This document shows, piece by piece, positions 1 to 13,209 of a stretch of DNA of 64,000 nucleotides; position 1 is the first letter of the stretch, and every line of letters begins with the position of its first letter. Where the stretch lies: positions 1,077,501-1,141,500 of the forward strand of contig JBBDHG010000014.1 of assembly GCA_037951165.1 (NCBI GenBank). The letters are read 5' to 3'. Source of the DNA: Lophius americanus. Lineage: Eukaryota; Chordata; Actinopteri; Lophiiformes; Lophiidae. The notes under the pieces were generated by a model. That model was not told where the DNA came from. It saw only the letters and a program-made list of their open reading frames with translations, and made no database searches. The position numbers and the translations under genes were made by a program.

Positions 1-1549
1 AGAGAACGACTCTCTGCCGCGTTACCGCGCGACCCTCTGTAGGAGAACTCTGTTTGAATAATTCTCCTCTGGCTGAACGCTAACCTGACTGATGGCTGAT
101 CAGTGAATCCTGGCCCAGAGCAGAGAGGATCATGGTCCTGAGACTGTAGGGAGGACAGTAGCTCCTTTATGCACCATTATCTCAACATCAGGACGTCTTC
201 AGCCTGGAAGGATGGGATATCTCCATTTATAATCTCATAAACTGTAATTATAGACACCGACCTAATGAAGGATTTTAAGATCATGTTTGAGGTACACATA
301 CTTTAAATATACCCCCCTATACTTATACGTACATCTTATACTACTTTACACTTTTACCGCGTACATTTCAGAGGGGGATATTAGGGATTTTAAAAGCATG
401 ATAGTGTAAGATAAAATAAATATTATACGCTTTACAAGGGAAGCTTCAGCGGTTTAAGACATTTTTGGATGCATAATTCTCATTTGAAAAGGTTTTTTTT
501 TTAATATTTATTTTCTTAAATGTATTTAACTTAATTGTGTAAAAGTTATCAATACTCCCTCCATCACAGCAACACCCCAGTGTGTTTCTGGCTTTTGTTG
601 GACACATTGTTTTTTGTTTCTTGTCCTACCGTCCATCTCCATTACTATGTAATAAATCATGTGTTCATCCTAGATCACCAGAGCACATTGTTATATTTAA
701 TAAATATTCACTACTCACTCTGACAAAAATAATTCCTTTTCTTCATTTAATAAATCAGGATTTGCAAATGAAAAATAATAGATTTTTTTTTTTTTTACTT
801 GCCTCGATCATAAAGATGCTCGCAGCATTCACAAAATTGGATTTCATTAGTGAATTTAAATGTATCTGGCAACTAATTACAACTAAACCAACGTTAAAAA
901 AAAGGCTCCTCTGGTGTGTAAAATATGAACTTTTAGAGTAAAATTCAATATATCAAAGATACATGTCGTCGAGTCAATGCATATGCACTTAATTTTGACT
1001 AGATTTGGACTGTGACTCCTGAAAGGAACAGCCAAAGGAGGATTCTCTGAAAATTCTGACTTTATTCTTGTTAAAAAAGAAATATATATATATATATTAT
1101 TCTCTTAAAATCCAATTTTGTAATTTACTTTGGTCAGTATGACCCTCAAATTCCCTCACAATCTACATTTCAGACTTAATCAATGATGGTATTGGTTACT
1201 CTCGATATTGATTACTATCGGTATCGGATACTATGGTAATCGGTTGCTATGGAGATTCTCTGGTGAAGAAGAAACCTCTGCTTAAGAGGGATCGTGGCTG
1301 CTGTCTGGGAAAAACCGAACAGTTGAAACCTGGCAGTGGTTTCTCCTCATGCAGACGTAAAGGAAGAGTCTGGTGAGTGTGAGTCCCGGTAGGAAGAGAA
1401 TCTCCTTGTTTAATCCCCTGACAGAGTAAACAGCCCACACTGGGCTGTAGGTAAGCTCAACCCACCTCACAGGACACACTCTCCTCAGGAGGTCACAGCA
1501 ACCCAACACTCCGCTTCTCCTCCAAATATCTGCTTCCACCCGGACTATT
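1..1549. other. no recognisable gene
   Basis: Mostly AT-rich. Bases 1-150 are richer in GC and CpG. Bases 1190-1255 hold short degenerate tatcggtatcgg/attactat repeats. Conserved synteny predicts pkm to the left, but I see no pyruvate kinase coding sequence. Confidence 0.5.
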
Positions 1550-1745
1550 TCGGTTACTATAACGGGGATAAAGGATAATAAATTATTTCAAGACCAAATG
1601 ACGCAGAGACCTGAGGAGTGACGTGGCCTTACGAGGAGAAAACACGGCGGAAAAAGTCGCTACGGTTGTTGAGCCACAGGTAGGAGCCGTTACGTGGAGT
1701 CGAGCTGGCGACAAGTGAATTAGAGCTTCCGGTAAATTTAGAAAA
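1550..1745 (+). other. CpG-richer block with a possible first-exon donor
   Basis: Contains tgacgtgg, several CpGs and CCACAG|gtagga (donor at 1680). It could be a non-coding first exon of gramd2a about 8.5 kb upstream of coding exon 1, but nothing ties it to that gene. Confidence 0.15.
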
Positions 1746-2139
1746 TAAAAGCACGAGTGTCAAGGTTAATAGACACCATATCAGGATAAATTCAAGATAT
1801 ATATTTTTTCATTTGCCCTGTTAATAGTTTCCTACGATTAAATTTAGACTTCTCCAGTCTCCCATAGTGCTAGTTGAAGATGATCATTTAACTCAAATTT
1901 AGTAAGGTGCACTGTGCTAATAAACTATATATGGCACTGTGCTTTATTGTAAATATGTTAAAGTTTTGTGTAATTGTTAGTCGTGTTATGCAAATATTTC
2001 ATTTAAATATCGTAAAATGTTTGAAAAGAACAGACATGACACTTTGCCTTGTGTTTCAATTTTCACATTTTCCAGAAATAGTACGGTTTAAACATATACT
2101 CATAGTAATCATGCAAACATATCAAACGTATATAATAAT

Positions 2140-2178
2140 AATAATACTAATAATAATACATTTAATTTATAAGCAGTA
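2140..2178 (-). repeat. LINE-type 3' tail with (TTA)n, copy 1
   Basis: The + strand reads (ATA)n followed by tacatttaatttataa. Inverted, this resembles a fish LINE 3' end with its TTA tail. Longer copies are at 27735 and 31335. Confidence 0.4.
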
Positions 2179-2179
2179 G

Positions 2180-5100
2180 ATATGGTCCTATGCATACAGT
2201 ATGGTGTGGTTTCGTGATACATTCAAGCCAAATGTTTGTATGATTTGAGTTAAGTCAGTTTCTTTCTTTAGCCAGTTGTGAGTTATGAAATTAAAAATAA
2301 ATGTTTGTACTACCCAGAGGCCTAATACTACTGCCAAACTGTAGAGTCCATGTCAGCACATGTTTTTGGCTTTTATTTTGAAGAAATGGCGTCTGCTTCG
2401 GTTCTTAACTTTTTTTCTGTTTTGACAAAGACTTCACTTGTTTCCTATTTTCTGACAGGAAAGTCAGCTTTTATTTGATTAATAAAAAATAAAAGTGCTA
2501 TAGTTGCAAAAATATTGAATGAATCTGATTTATATATGTATAGGGTCCAATCTTAAGTGTTTAAAGTATAAAATGTCAGTAAATTGTGACGGTTTTGACA
2601 CAGTATTAGTTTCTGAAAGGCAACTCACATCCGTTTGTAACGTTACTTACAAAGTAAACAATGGGACTACTTTATAACAGAAGCTTTAATATACCCTGAT
2701 GAATTTATGTTTGGTGACTAAACGTGACAACATGAAAAAACAACAGCAACAACAAATTTACTTGCCTTTTACCAGAACCCCAGACAGCACCTCAATATTT
2801 CACACTAAACAGTCATTATCATTTAGGTGTCGTGCTCCAAACTACTCTTCAGTAAATAAGCGTGTCTGCTGCCGGATTTAAGACGCCGCCGTCCACTCTG
2901 GTGTTTCCAAGGTGCTTGCAAAACCGAGAGTTGATTTGAAGAGGTGTGAAGCAGTGCCGAGTCCAAAAGCTGTGCTTCTGCAGAAGTTTCATAGGAGTCT
3001 GTTTTTATGAAAGGTCAGAGGACCAATGAGACATAGTGTAGGCCTCCATCAAAAAGGAAACATCCACCGACACTTGGCACAATGAGGAGAGAAGTCAATC
3101 AGAATGGCACTAGATGATTTAGTAGAGCTCTGAAAAGTATTTATGTAAGGTTCAAAGGGCTCTAGTTTTAACCGACACACATGAGGAAAAAAAACACAAC
3201 TTTCTGGTGCATTCTGTAAGCAAATCTTTGTATTTGCTATCGGAAAGTATCTACCTCACAATCTTCTACAATAAATGGTCAAATCAATAGTTTTGTTGTA
3301 TCACAAAAAGGCATATTAATAACATACACATCGTTTCACGTGGATCGTTTCATGTGTTACACACCGTCAGATCCATGTTCATTACCCGGGTGAAACCGAG
3401 TAAACTTACCTACTTTAACTATGTAAGGTGACTTACAGAAGGGAAATAACCAGCAGGTACGCAAGTAAACAAATGTATTCAAACCCAGACCAGGATGTTT
3501 TTCTTAAAGCCACCCACGTCATTTGTATGCATCAACGTAACCAAAATGTGACCTCACGACACGTGACTATGACAAGGGAGGTCAGGAGAAAAAACACATC
3601 TGGTTTCACCCTGTGCGATGTGTCCCACACGTATCAGACAGATAGACAGAGAGAGAGAGAACTGTTCTGTCTGGATGCATTTAAAGGCATCTTCAGAGAT
3701 TTGGATGCTTGCACATCTGAACCTGGAAACACGTCGCCCCATCAGCAGACCAACATTATGGAGAAGCCAGTTGCGATCAGACAGCTCATTTTGTACGCAC
3801 AAGACTCCTGCCTGCAGTTTTAGCTCTTTGGTTTTGTTTTGCAGAGGATGTGGGTTGTGTACACAGTCTTCACATGACCCAGGATGTGTTTGCATACACA
3901 CAGTCAACACAATGCTGTCGTAATGTCACCCAGACCACCTCTGAATGCGATCTCAGTTAATGCATCTAATCACATTTGCATCGGGTTGGTTCACATGTAA
4001 TCAGATTACCTGAGAGAGATATTTTTGATAATGTGATTGCAGTCTCCACTTTATTAAAGCAGCAGAAGAGAACCGGCCTTCAAAGAGGTAGAAAGAGGCA
4101 GAGCATGTTTTAAGTAATAGATCCATTTGAAAGTCCTGTAGATCAAAAAAGAAAAGGAAAGAAAAGAAAAGGGAGAACTCTTGCAACCAGCTCGACCCTA
4201 AAAAAATGATTTTCAACTTAGGTTGAGAAGAAGAAATGATTATCAAACAATTTTTAGTTGTGCTTATGAAAGCATCTTCAGTTTAGAGGCCCGTGGCTGC
4301 AGAGACATGAGGGACCGGAGGGCCCAGGGATTGCAGCGACTCAGCAACAGTCCCAGTGGCGAGCGCACTTAATAAGATTACAGGTTATTGGATTGGTGTC
4401 TTGTGACAGCACAAAATGTTTGTCTTGTGAGGTGAAGAAAGAAATGGAGGAGGAGAGGCATGGAAAAAGTTTTACAAGAGCAGGAGAGATCCAACAGAGG
4501 AGCAGGAGGGAGTTTTTGATGTCCCGGATATGATATAGTTTCTGTTTGTTCAGGAGCTCTGGTATGGAGCCGGTGTTGACCTGTCAGTCTCAGAAAACAA
4601 TCACACTGCTGCCACGCTGAGTCACGCACCTGTGTCTCGTCTTGGGAGAAGCGCAGCATTGTTTTGTTAGACATGGATTCAACTTTTGTGTGCTGCGTGT
4701 CGTCCAGGAGGTGATGTTTCCACCGTTGTCAGGTGGTCTTAGCAGGAGAACTACCTGCTTTTCATGAAACTTCCTGGGAGGTATTGTCGTTTGCATGGAG
4801 GAACCTGTTTAATTTTAGAACGGATCTTGGAAAATGACCTTGATTTTCTCTAACATTATTAGTTAGGGCTTATTTTTCATGATTTCCATCTTTCACCCAT
4901 GAAGTACTTGAAGGATTTTGATGAAACTTTGTCGAAATGTTGGGCATGAAGCTGAGAAGAACCGAACAAACTCTGCAGTCGATCTGGCTCAAGAGATGGA
5001 TGGATTCAGGACCCACATCTTAAAGATACTTTTAACAATGTCAAACAGTTATATAAAAATATATGATTTACAGAGTTGGTGTGGAAGAACAAAAAACACC

Positions 5101-5311
5101 CAAAAAAAAGAAGGACCTCCATTTTGCTGAATGTGCATTTTTATGTGTGTTTAAAAAAGAGAAGGATGAATAAATAGAAAGAAGGAAAAAAGGTTGTAGC
5201 TGAACAGCAGTTTGAATGTTTTCAGAGAGGAGGCCCAGGTTTCATATAAGGGATTAATAATGTTTAGATGCTGTAATTAGTTACATTTAAGATGTTAATA
5301 TTTGGCATCAG
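2180..5311. other. no recognisable gene
   Basis: AT-rich single-copy-looking DNA. Open frames here lack conserved motifs. A purine-rich AAGAAAAG tract lies at 4145-4172. Confidence 0.4.
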
Positions 5312-5385
5312 TATTTCCATCCACCCATCCATCAACAGAGGGGCTTTAGTCTATCCCAGCTGACAATGATGGGTCTGTTCTCCTA
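5312..5385 (-). repeat. tRNA-derived SINE 3' end
   Basis: Read inverted it carries tgtcagctgggatagac followed by a CCCC run and ATGG repeats, the tail of a very common teleost tRNA-derived SINE. The same tail occurs at 22912 and 49574. Confidence 0.5.
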
Positions 5386-6149
5386 CAGGCAGAGGGAGAG
5401 AGTGGGATATTATGGTCTGGTTGAGTTGAGAATGCTAAGCGGACATGTCTGTGTCTGTTAAACCCATTAGTTTGCTTCTATGAATGAATGTTTGAATCTT
5501 CTTATACTGGTTGAGCTGCAGTCTGGGGTTGTCTGCTTCTCATACACAAGATATGATTGAAGATTTGTTTCCTGTGGGTGTCGACAAATATAGTTCCACG
5601 TCTGTGATGGGGAGTCTTTGGTTGATGGTTTAGTTCTCGTTGATACTGCAAGGTCTTTCCCAAACAGTAATGGTTGGGAGATATTTTGTGTGATGGCGGG
5701 TTTCTGAGCTGTGGATACTGTACAATATGTTCTTGACTCAAAATCAATCTTATGCATTAGTTCATGGAGTGTTAGCGCTGCGTTGCTTTCTGGCATGTGT
5801 ATTCTTTTGATTTTCCTTAAGGCAGACATTTTTCAGTAAGAAATAGTGACCCGAAATGTGCTCAATCAAACAATTGAGCCGGACAAGAAGGGTTAAATTA
5901 ATAGTGAAGGTGAGCTTGTTTCTAACAAAATCTGGGTTGGTCCAAATCAGGGTGAATGTGGTCAGTTGGATTAATGATTTTTCTACAAGCTTCGAGTGTT
6001 GTGTCTTTTATTGATGTTGAGAGAAATGTTAAATCTATGACAGAGTTTGTTGACATTGAAATTATTTCTAACCACCGTTCTTGGGGAATATTTGAGTCAG
6101 TCCGTTTCATGATTTATGGCTTTTCTCAGATGAATCATCAAAGTCATGT
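5386..6149. other. no recognisable gene; one stem-loop motif
   Basis: Open frames on both strands (120 codons on -, 67 on +) lack recognised motifs. A stem-loop motif at 5860-5879 recurs at 25016-25035. Confidence 0.35.
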
Positions 6150-6480
6150 TATAACGTGATTATATTAACGTTTTATATGATATTTCTCACATTATTAAGT
6201 GAAAATGAAATATACCTATATTGCTATGATATGAGACTCTTGCTTGAATGAGGAAACGTCTTGACATTTAAAAGAAAAATATCTAAAACTAATATAATTT
6301 TAAAATTAAATGATCATGTTAATTATAACTTGAAAATGACCACATTATCTTTGATATATATGATGTAAATGTAAATGATCAAGTAAATGATCATGTTATG
6401 AATGTGAAAATAATCCGTTATAATGGGAGAATTATCAGATTATAACCTAAAAATGATCACGTTATAATGAGATAGTGATT
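6150..6480. repeat. degenerate AT-rich minisatellite
   Basis: Repeated variants of tgatcatgttataa and aaaatgatcacgttata occur across the interval, with diverged units of about 20-30 bp. Confidence 0.45.
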
Positions 6481-7439
6481 TTTTTTTTTCCTAACTTGGC
6501 AGAATTTACTTCTGAATAGCTTTACATTGTACAAATTCATTTCTCTTTCTGGGGGTCCTTTTTAACATCTTCAAACACAACCATTTCTTTACAAAGACTT
6601 GCTGACCACAACTAGGAAACAACCTATGATCATTATTTCCTCCAGGCTCCATGATAGCCCTAAGACCACAGACCTAGGACAGATCCCTCTCTCCCCAATC
6701 CCTTAACCTCCACCTTAAGGTGAACAGACCCAACAGACCATTTCCTTATCTCCTATACAATGGACCTTTCAGCTCCGCTTCAGCCCCGTGCGATCGCAGA
6801 TAACCAGCCAGATGTGAAACCTCAAGGTTCAGGAAGACCCTGTTGTTTGAACAGGTCTGCAGGTGACATTAAGCTGCTGGCCAATTAGAGATAACATGCT
6901 GGAAACTGCATGTAGGAGCCTATTTCCATCAGCAGCTGTAATTAAACCAGAGCAGGTGGTAACAACTTCCCCTCTCCCAGAGGAAAACGGGTCTAGTTGG
7001 TGTTTGGATGTGAGGCAGAGAGAGAGAGAGAATTTTAATGTGCAGTTGAGAGGGAGATAGAATTTAAACTTAAAGGCTCTCCAGTATTTGTGTTGTTTGC
7101 TGGGAAGCATTTTTTAGATAAGTGAGTCCCAGACAATCCAGTCCAATCCAATAATAATAACTATAACAAGGATAACTCTATTATCTTAAATTTCTCCTGT
7201 GGGGATTTATAGAGTTTGTTTTTATCTTTCTATTGGGCTCAGGGTAATAACATGAATTTAAAATATTTGGTGATTAAGAACACGTGAAAAATAGTTTTCA
7301 AGCGAAGTTGAAATATTTATAGAATGGATAGATTGCACTCAGTTTTAGCCAACATTATGGACAATAGCCTTAAAAATAATGAATGCTTGATAGTATCTTA
7401 TTTCTTTAAGATAAATGAAGTATTTGATAAATATAGAAA

Positions 7440-8180
7440 GTATAATATATTATAATGTTATATAATGACATAGACTATCAAGCTAAACGAATGTTAAGAT
7501 ATTTACAGAGACCAGTAAGTTAAATTAATCAATTAACACTGACATCAGCTAGAAAGTTCAAGTAGTATATAGATATTGACATTGATTATTAAGCTAGAGT
7601 AATCGATAAACACTGGCCCAAGTTAGCATGATAAAATATTATATACTTAAATAAAATACCTTTATATACAAACTGATGTCAGTGTTTATTGATTACTTAA
7701 AAATAAATACATATTTTTAACAATACTGACAAGCAAGCTAAAGTAGCGTGTAAATATTGACAACAAACTAGTAAGTTAAAGTAAAAGATCATCAATGGCA
7801 GGTTAATAATTTAAAGTAAGGTATACATATTTGGATAGTAGGTTAAAGTATTGGATACAGATTGGCAGGAAGTAGGAAACTAAACCAACAAACATGTACT
7901 AACATAGTTATGTAAAGTAAAGGACAGTCATTGACGTAGGATAGTATGTTAGGGTAAAAGCATAAATAGGTTATATGATACTATCATACATTTATCAATC
8001 GTCGATTTTTCTAATCAATAAAAAAAAAATGTACTTAGGCTTGTAACCATAATAATAATCAGTAAATTTACATTATTTGGTAGATATTGGACAGAGTATA
8101 ACATCAGCAAGATTTAATATATTTACAACTGTCAAGGTGGGTTAATATAAATAAATAGTTTAAATAATAAGCCAACATTA
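7440..8180. repeat. degenerate AT-rich tandem repeat
   Basis: Successive diverged units combine a variant of taagttaaagta with variants of atattgaca and gataaacactg, at roughly 30-60 bp spacing. No ORF of interest. Confidence 0.4.
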
Positions 8181-10137
8181 AAGTATAACTCTTTATTCAG
8201 TCATGAGAGCAACAGATTAGGTGTTGAGTTCTTAACCTTGATTAATAAAACACTGAATTTAAAGGTAATCTATAAAAGAAATGGAAGATATCTTTTATTT
8301 TCCACAACAAAACAAAAGAAACAAGAGGAAAAAGCAACAACAAACAAAGGAAAGTAATTACTTTTGCTGCTTTTTCTCCACAAGTATAAAAATAAACGAC
8401 TAGTGCTGAACAGAAACACACTCGTATTCACTAAAGTAGAGGACTCAGGATTTATACGACTACATTTCGTTTGGATCAATACTATATAAACCCTCCCGTG
8501 AAAATGGATGATAGCTCTCAATCAATTGGTGAGGCTCCAATATTTTTTGAAAAACATTCTCCCTCGTCAAACGAAATGCATGTCTGAGAATACAGTGAGA
8601 CATATTCAAGTATGACCCCATGCCAAAATGTTTTAAATGAGACTTTGTCTCATCAGATTCATAGGAAGGCTTTTTTTTTCTTCACAGAATGGGATTCATC
8701 CGAAGAGCTTCAATTTTTATTTACAAATAATGAAGGCATTTGATATCCCAGCATGCATCTGGCGTCACATTCCACAGTAACAGACAGGATCTTATCAATT
8801 TTCTGCGGTATAAGATACCAGATTTGTTGCATTTTTGCCACAAGACCTGTGGACTGGTGAGGCTGCCTGCTTTAATTTTGTATATATGGACATGGATGAG
8901 AGTAGAGGATTGAACATATGACGTTGGGAGAGGTTATATGGACCCTATGTAGAATCTTGTACCGCTTTCACCTGATTATAGACACTCAGGTTTTTTGCAT
9001 TCTTCCAAGCATCAAACAGCATCTCTGCCTATAGAGTAAAATACAATATATACACGATAGACCACCTTCACCAAATTTAGCTTAAATGGCACCAATGGTA
9101 GAGAAATTATGGCCTGAAATCTCTTGGAGATTATGCTTCCCCTATTGTTGGAAATATACAACTGTCCTTTCCCGAAATCATCCCAATTCTTCCCCACACT
9201 AAGGTATATGAGGGGATGAAATTTGAAAATGATCCATGAAATAGTTTTATAGTTACATAAATATTGATAAATATTCACATAGACTAGCCAGGAAGACTTT
9301 TTAAAAATATACCCTACAATGACATCTCTTTGTAAAAAACAACAACAACAATATCAACATTTACATAATCACCGTTTTTAAACTAGGAGCTAGAATCCAT
9401 TCAGTAGAACATTAGAAACATGAGGGACAGGGTTGGATGAGAGTCACATTCAGCTCATTCAGAAAGACTGAGGTCGTATGAAGCGGTTGTATTCCAGTGG
9501 TCCCTCATTTGTTTTTCTAGTGCTTCTGTGGTCTTGTTGTTGATGTACCGGTTTGAGTTTTTCCCTCCCACAGGAAATCTGCTTATATCCTTTTCAAGTA
9601 GTATGCAAACCCGCTTCAAAACGCCCTTTAAATAAAAACCTCATAATCCACCAAAGCAAACTCTGAAATGATCCGATATTGGACCCTGGTTGTTGGTTGG
9701 GGCCAGTAATGGTTATCTTCAACAGACACTTGCTGTTTTAAAGTTTATTTGAGAAGAATGTCTGAGTTGACGTGAAACAGAACATCAGGTCAGCCATCTG
9801 CACAACCTCGCAGCTGCTCTGTCTCGCTGCAGCCGTTGGTACGAGCAGACACTGAACCACCTCCACCTCCACGGGGACACGGCTGCATTTTGCTGAGTGG
9901 AGATTTTTAATGTAAACCAGCAGAATCAGACTTTGAATGTTGCATCATCGCCCTGTTGATTTGGAAGACAGAGTCCAGAGTTTTTTCTTTTTTGCTCTTG
10001 TTTATTGGGAATACATGAAGTAGACGTTTGAAGCCAAACCTGAACACAAAAACAAACATGTTTTTTTAGCAGTGTTCATAACCGTCTGGTGGAGAGGTGC
10101 CTGCTGTTCACATAGAGCCCTGTGTTTGTGTGTACAG
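8181..10137. other. gramd2a upstream region, no clear exon
   Basis: Directly upstream of coding exon 1. Bases 9780-9910 are GC-richer and could include a 5' UTR exon. AG at 10136-10137 looks like the acceptor for the coding exon. I could not place a transcription start. Confidence 0.3.
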
Positions 10138-10147
10138 GGCCAGGAGC

Positions 10148-10242
10148 ATGACTGAGCAGCAGGAGCAGAGCGAAGAAACAGGCGTGCTCTCAACACAGGA
10201 CCCGGACCCTTCCAAAGATGATGACACACAAGGCCACTTCAG
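10148..10242 (+). CDS. gramd2a: gramd2a coding exon 1 (start codon)
   Basis: First coding exon of a GRAM-domain protein like vertebrate GRAMD2A, an ER-anchored protein that marks ER-plasma-membrane contact sites by binding phosphoinositide. The ten exons assembled here give 939 nt, or 312 residues plus stop; human GRAMD2A is somewhat longer. The exon encodes residues 1-31 and two bases of codon 32, an acidic, Gln/Glu-rich segment starting MTEQQEQSEE. ATG 10148 is the first ATG in this frame after a plausible acceptor (AG at 10136-10137), so a non-coding 5' exon probably lies upstream. The proposed donor is CAG|GCAAAT, a GC donor; no GT donor in suitable phase is evident before the CA repeat. 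Ending the exon at 10242 gives phase 2, which exactly matches exon 2. The N-terminus of this family is poorly conserved, so this exon is less certain than the rest. Confidence 0.7.
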
Positions 10243-10248
10243 GCAAAT

Positions 10249-10329
<81 letters not shown>

Positions 10330-10358
10330 ACACACACGCACACACACACACACACACG
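10249..10358 (+). repeat. (CA)n microsatellite, block 1
   Basis: About 110 bp of CA with a few GACA and CGCA interruptions, starting six bases after the proposed exon-1 donor. Confidence 0.98.
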
Positions 10359-10478
10359 TGCCATCTGCATCCTGTGGATGGTCATGGGTTACAGCCCTGG
10401 GAGATTTATTTTCACAGCATTTATTTTGTGCTTTTATTTCAGCTGTATTTGATGTCAAACAATGGTCAATCTCACACA

Positions 10479-10600
<122 letters not shown>

Positions 10601-11365
10601 AGAAGCACACAAAAGTGTCCGCAAACTGAGTTTTACCAAGGACACACTTTAAAACTTTCCACTGCAAATTTACTGTGATCGACTGGCCGCAGCTTTACCC
10701 ACAAAGTCCATTTTTCTTAAATTGTATAATTTTATATGAAGTACAAAGTTATAATTTTGTGTGATTTTGTGTGAACACTTTTGATTTTTAAAACCTTTTA
10801 TAATATTATGTAAAATAATTAATAGCTATATCAATTAAATGAGTATAATACATTTATATATTATATATAAAAAATATAATTATTTTGTACTGTGTATTTT
10901 ATGTATATATTACGGAAAATTAATAATATTAGTAGGAGTTATTCATTTAACTCCTAGTTCTTTCACATCCATCCATACAAAGCATGAAAATGACATCTTA
11001 AAAATAATTCTGAACTATGTGTGAGGGCGATGTAGAAGCCTTGTATAAACAACATACCCTATTATAGATAAAAAGAATACAAAATCACCAATATGTTCAA
11101 AAGTTTGCAAACAATGATTTTACGTGAAAATAAATGCATATTTAGTAAACAATATTTGTTAACTAAATACACAGGTTTTACACCACTTTTAACATTATAA
11201 ACATTTCTTAATCAGATCAGTTGTTTTGACAACAGAACATTAGTAAGCCAAAGTCTATAGAATGTATAATAATAATGATGATAATTATCTGCATTATGTG
11301 TAATAATTCTAATTATTATAATAATTTAACCTTTATTAATCGCGCACAGTCATACACAGCAACAC

Positions 11366-11369
11366 ACAG

Positions 11370-11401
<32 letters not shown>

Positions 11402-12930
11402 TAGCGCCAATTCACAACAACAGTTGTCTCAATGTGCTTTCCAGAAAGAGCAGGTCCAGACCAAACTCTTTATGGAATGATCTTACAGAGACCCAACAAA
11501 TTCCTCCGTGAGCAAGCATTGGCGACAGTTGCGATAAAAAACTGCTTTTCAAAGGCCAGAAACCTCGAGCAAATCCTAGACTAAGGAGCAGCAATGATAT
11601 CCGTTATGCTAATCCACTTTCTTCCGCTTCTCCAGGGTCGGGCGGTGGTGGCGGCGGCAGATTGATAATAACAATAATAGTAAAATAACATTTAGCAATA
11701 ATTTATGGGAAAATACTATTCTATAATAATAATAATAATAATAATTGTAATCATCATCATGATAATTTTGTAATCAGAGGACATCGAGCAGGTCCACAGC
11801 AGCAGATGCAGACACAGACCATGTGACCTTACAGGGCGACAAGGCAGGGTGAAAAAACTCTAGGGAATAAGTCAAGTTAGTAACATGCATTAATCCAGTA
11901 ACATGCATTAATCCAGTAACATGCATTAATCCAGTAACATGCATTAATCCAGTAACATGCATTAATCCAGTAACATGCATTAAAGGGAGAGGGATGTATA
12001 AAGAAGGTCAGTGAGAGAGGTTGAGAGAAAAGCTCAGTGCATCATGGGAGCTCCCCTAGCAGCATAGCTAAGAGCTAGCTTATGCCAGCCTTAATCATAA
12101 ACTTTACCATAAAGGAAGGTTTTAAGCCTACTTTTAAATGTAGAGAGAGTGTCTGCCCCCCGAACGGAGATTGGGAGATGGTTCCACAGGAGAGGAGCCT
12201 GATTGCTGAAAGCTCTGGCTCCCATTCTACTCCTGGAGACGCTAGGGACTGCAAGTAACCCTGCATGCTGGGTTAGAACTATGGAACTATGAGCTCCTTC
12301 AGATACGTTGGTTCTGACCGTTAAGGGCTTTGTACGTGAGCAGAACGATTTTGAATTTGATTGTAGATTATACCAGGAGCCAATGAAGGGAAGCTGATAC
12401 AGGAGAGATATGTTCTCTTAACCTGGTTCTGGTCAGCACCCGTGCATGAGCATTCAGCGCAGAGACTGTCTGATATTAGGGCATTACAGTAATCCAGCCT
12501 GAAAGTAACAAATGCATGAACTAACTTTTCTGCATCTTTTTGTGACAGAATGTGTCGTATTTTAGAAAGATTACGCAGATAAAAAAAAAGGCAGTCCTAG
12601 AAATCTGTTTTATGTGGGGGTCAAAGGTCATATCCTGATCAAAGATAACTCCCAGGTTCCTCACAGTGGTGGCTGGTGGCCAAGTTCATAACCTCCAGAG
12701 CAGTTATATTGTCAGATAAATTATTTCTACGGTTTTATTTGAAGTTAATAATAAAAAGTTGCAGGTCATCCAGGTCTTAATGTCTTTGAGACGAGCCTCT
12801 AAATTGGATAAGTGATTAGATTCACCTGGGTTCATTGATGAGTACAATTGTGTGTCATCTGCATACCAGTGAAATTTTATTGTGTGTTTCCTGATAATGT
12901 TGATTAAAGAGAGCCGATATAGAGTGAATA
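11366..12930 (+). repeat. long teleost dispersed repeat (ctttatttatatagcgccaa family)
   Basis: Starts with (CAAT)n then tttatttatatagcgccaat, and continues through tcagagacccaacaaattcc-like, gcaagcattggcgaca-like and cagaaacctcgagca-like blocks that recur widely in fish genomes. Later blocks (gaggagcctgattgctgaaa; ctcccaggttcctcacagt) belong to the same composite. Class not assigned. It sits in gramd2a intron 1; a degenerate second copy is at 19265. Confidence 0.6.
11877..11985 (+). repeat. 18-bp minisatellite, six units
   Basis: Six near-perfect head-to-tail units of taacatgcattaatccag, giving a - strand open frame that repeats MHVTGL. It lies within the dispersed repeat; the peptide is unlikely to be made. 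Confidence 0.95.
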
Positions 12931-12944
12931 CATTTATATTACAT

Positions 12945-13112
12945 AATAAATAGTAAAATCATTCTCTGCATTTGACCCCGAAGAGCATCGGTCAGCCCCT
13001 GGGGCAGCTTATTGGGATTCAGGGTCCTGCTTAAGGACCCTACAACAAGTAGCTGCGACAGCTGGGATTGAACCATCATGGTGATGGTTGCTCAACTGAC
13101 TGAGCTACAGCT
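12945..13112 (-). repeat. tRNA-derived SINE
   Basis: On the - strand there is a tRNA-like head with an A box (TAGCTCAGTCAGTTGAGC, 13090-13107) and a B box (GGTTCAATCCC, 13064-13074). A body follows in which the words for a stalled-and-resumed tail (aagcaggaccctgaatccca) match a common fish SINE. Confidence 0.65.
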
Positions 13113-13147
13113 TTGATCAACACCCTGAACACAATTTTTTTCCTTCT

Positions 13148-13205
13148 TGTGATGCCCACTGTTCCTCAGGTATGGGTCAGAGGCAGAGGATCAATTTCAC
13201 ATACT
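13148..13205 (+). repeat. SINE tail fragment
   Basis: gtgatgcccactgttcctca then tgggtcagaggcagagga matches the tail of the SINE at 56235. Confidence 0.5.
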
Positions 13206-13209
13206 GACT

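Noticed and set aside
1..300. pkm 3' end expected from synteny
   Set aside because: No pyruvate kinase coding sequence is recognisable in the window.
13060..13110. A tRNA gene on the - strand
   Set aside because: A and B boxes are present, but the sequence continues into a SINE body and no complete cloverleaf with acceptor stem is evident.
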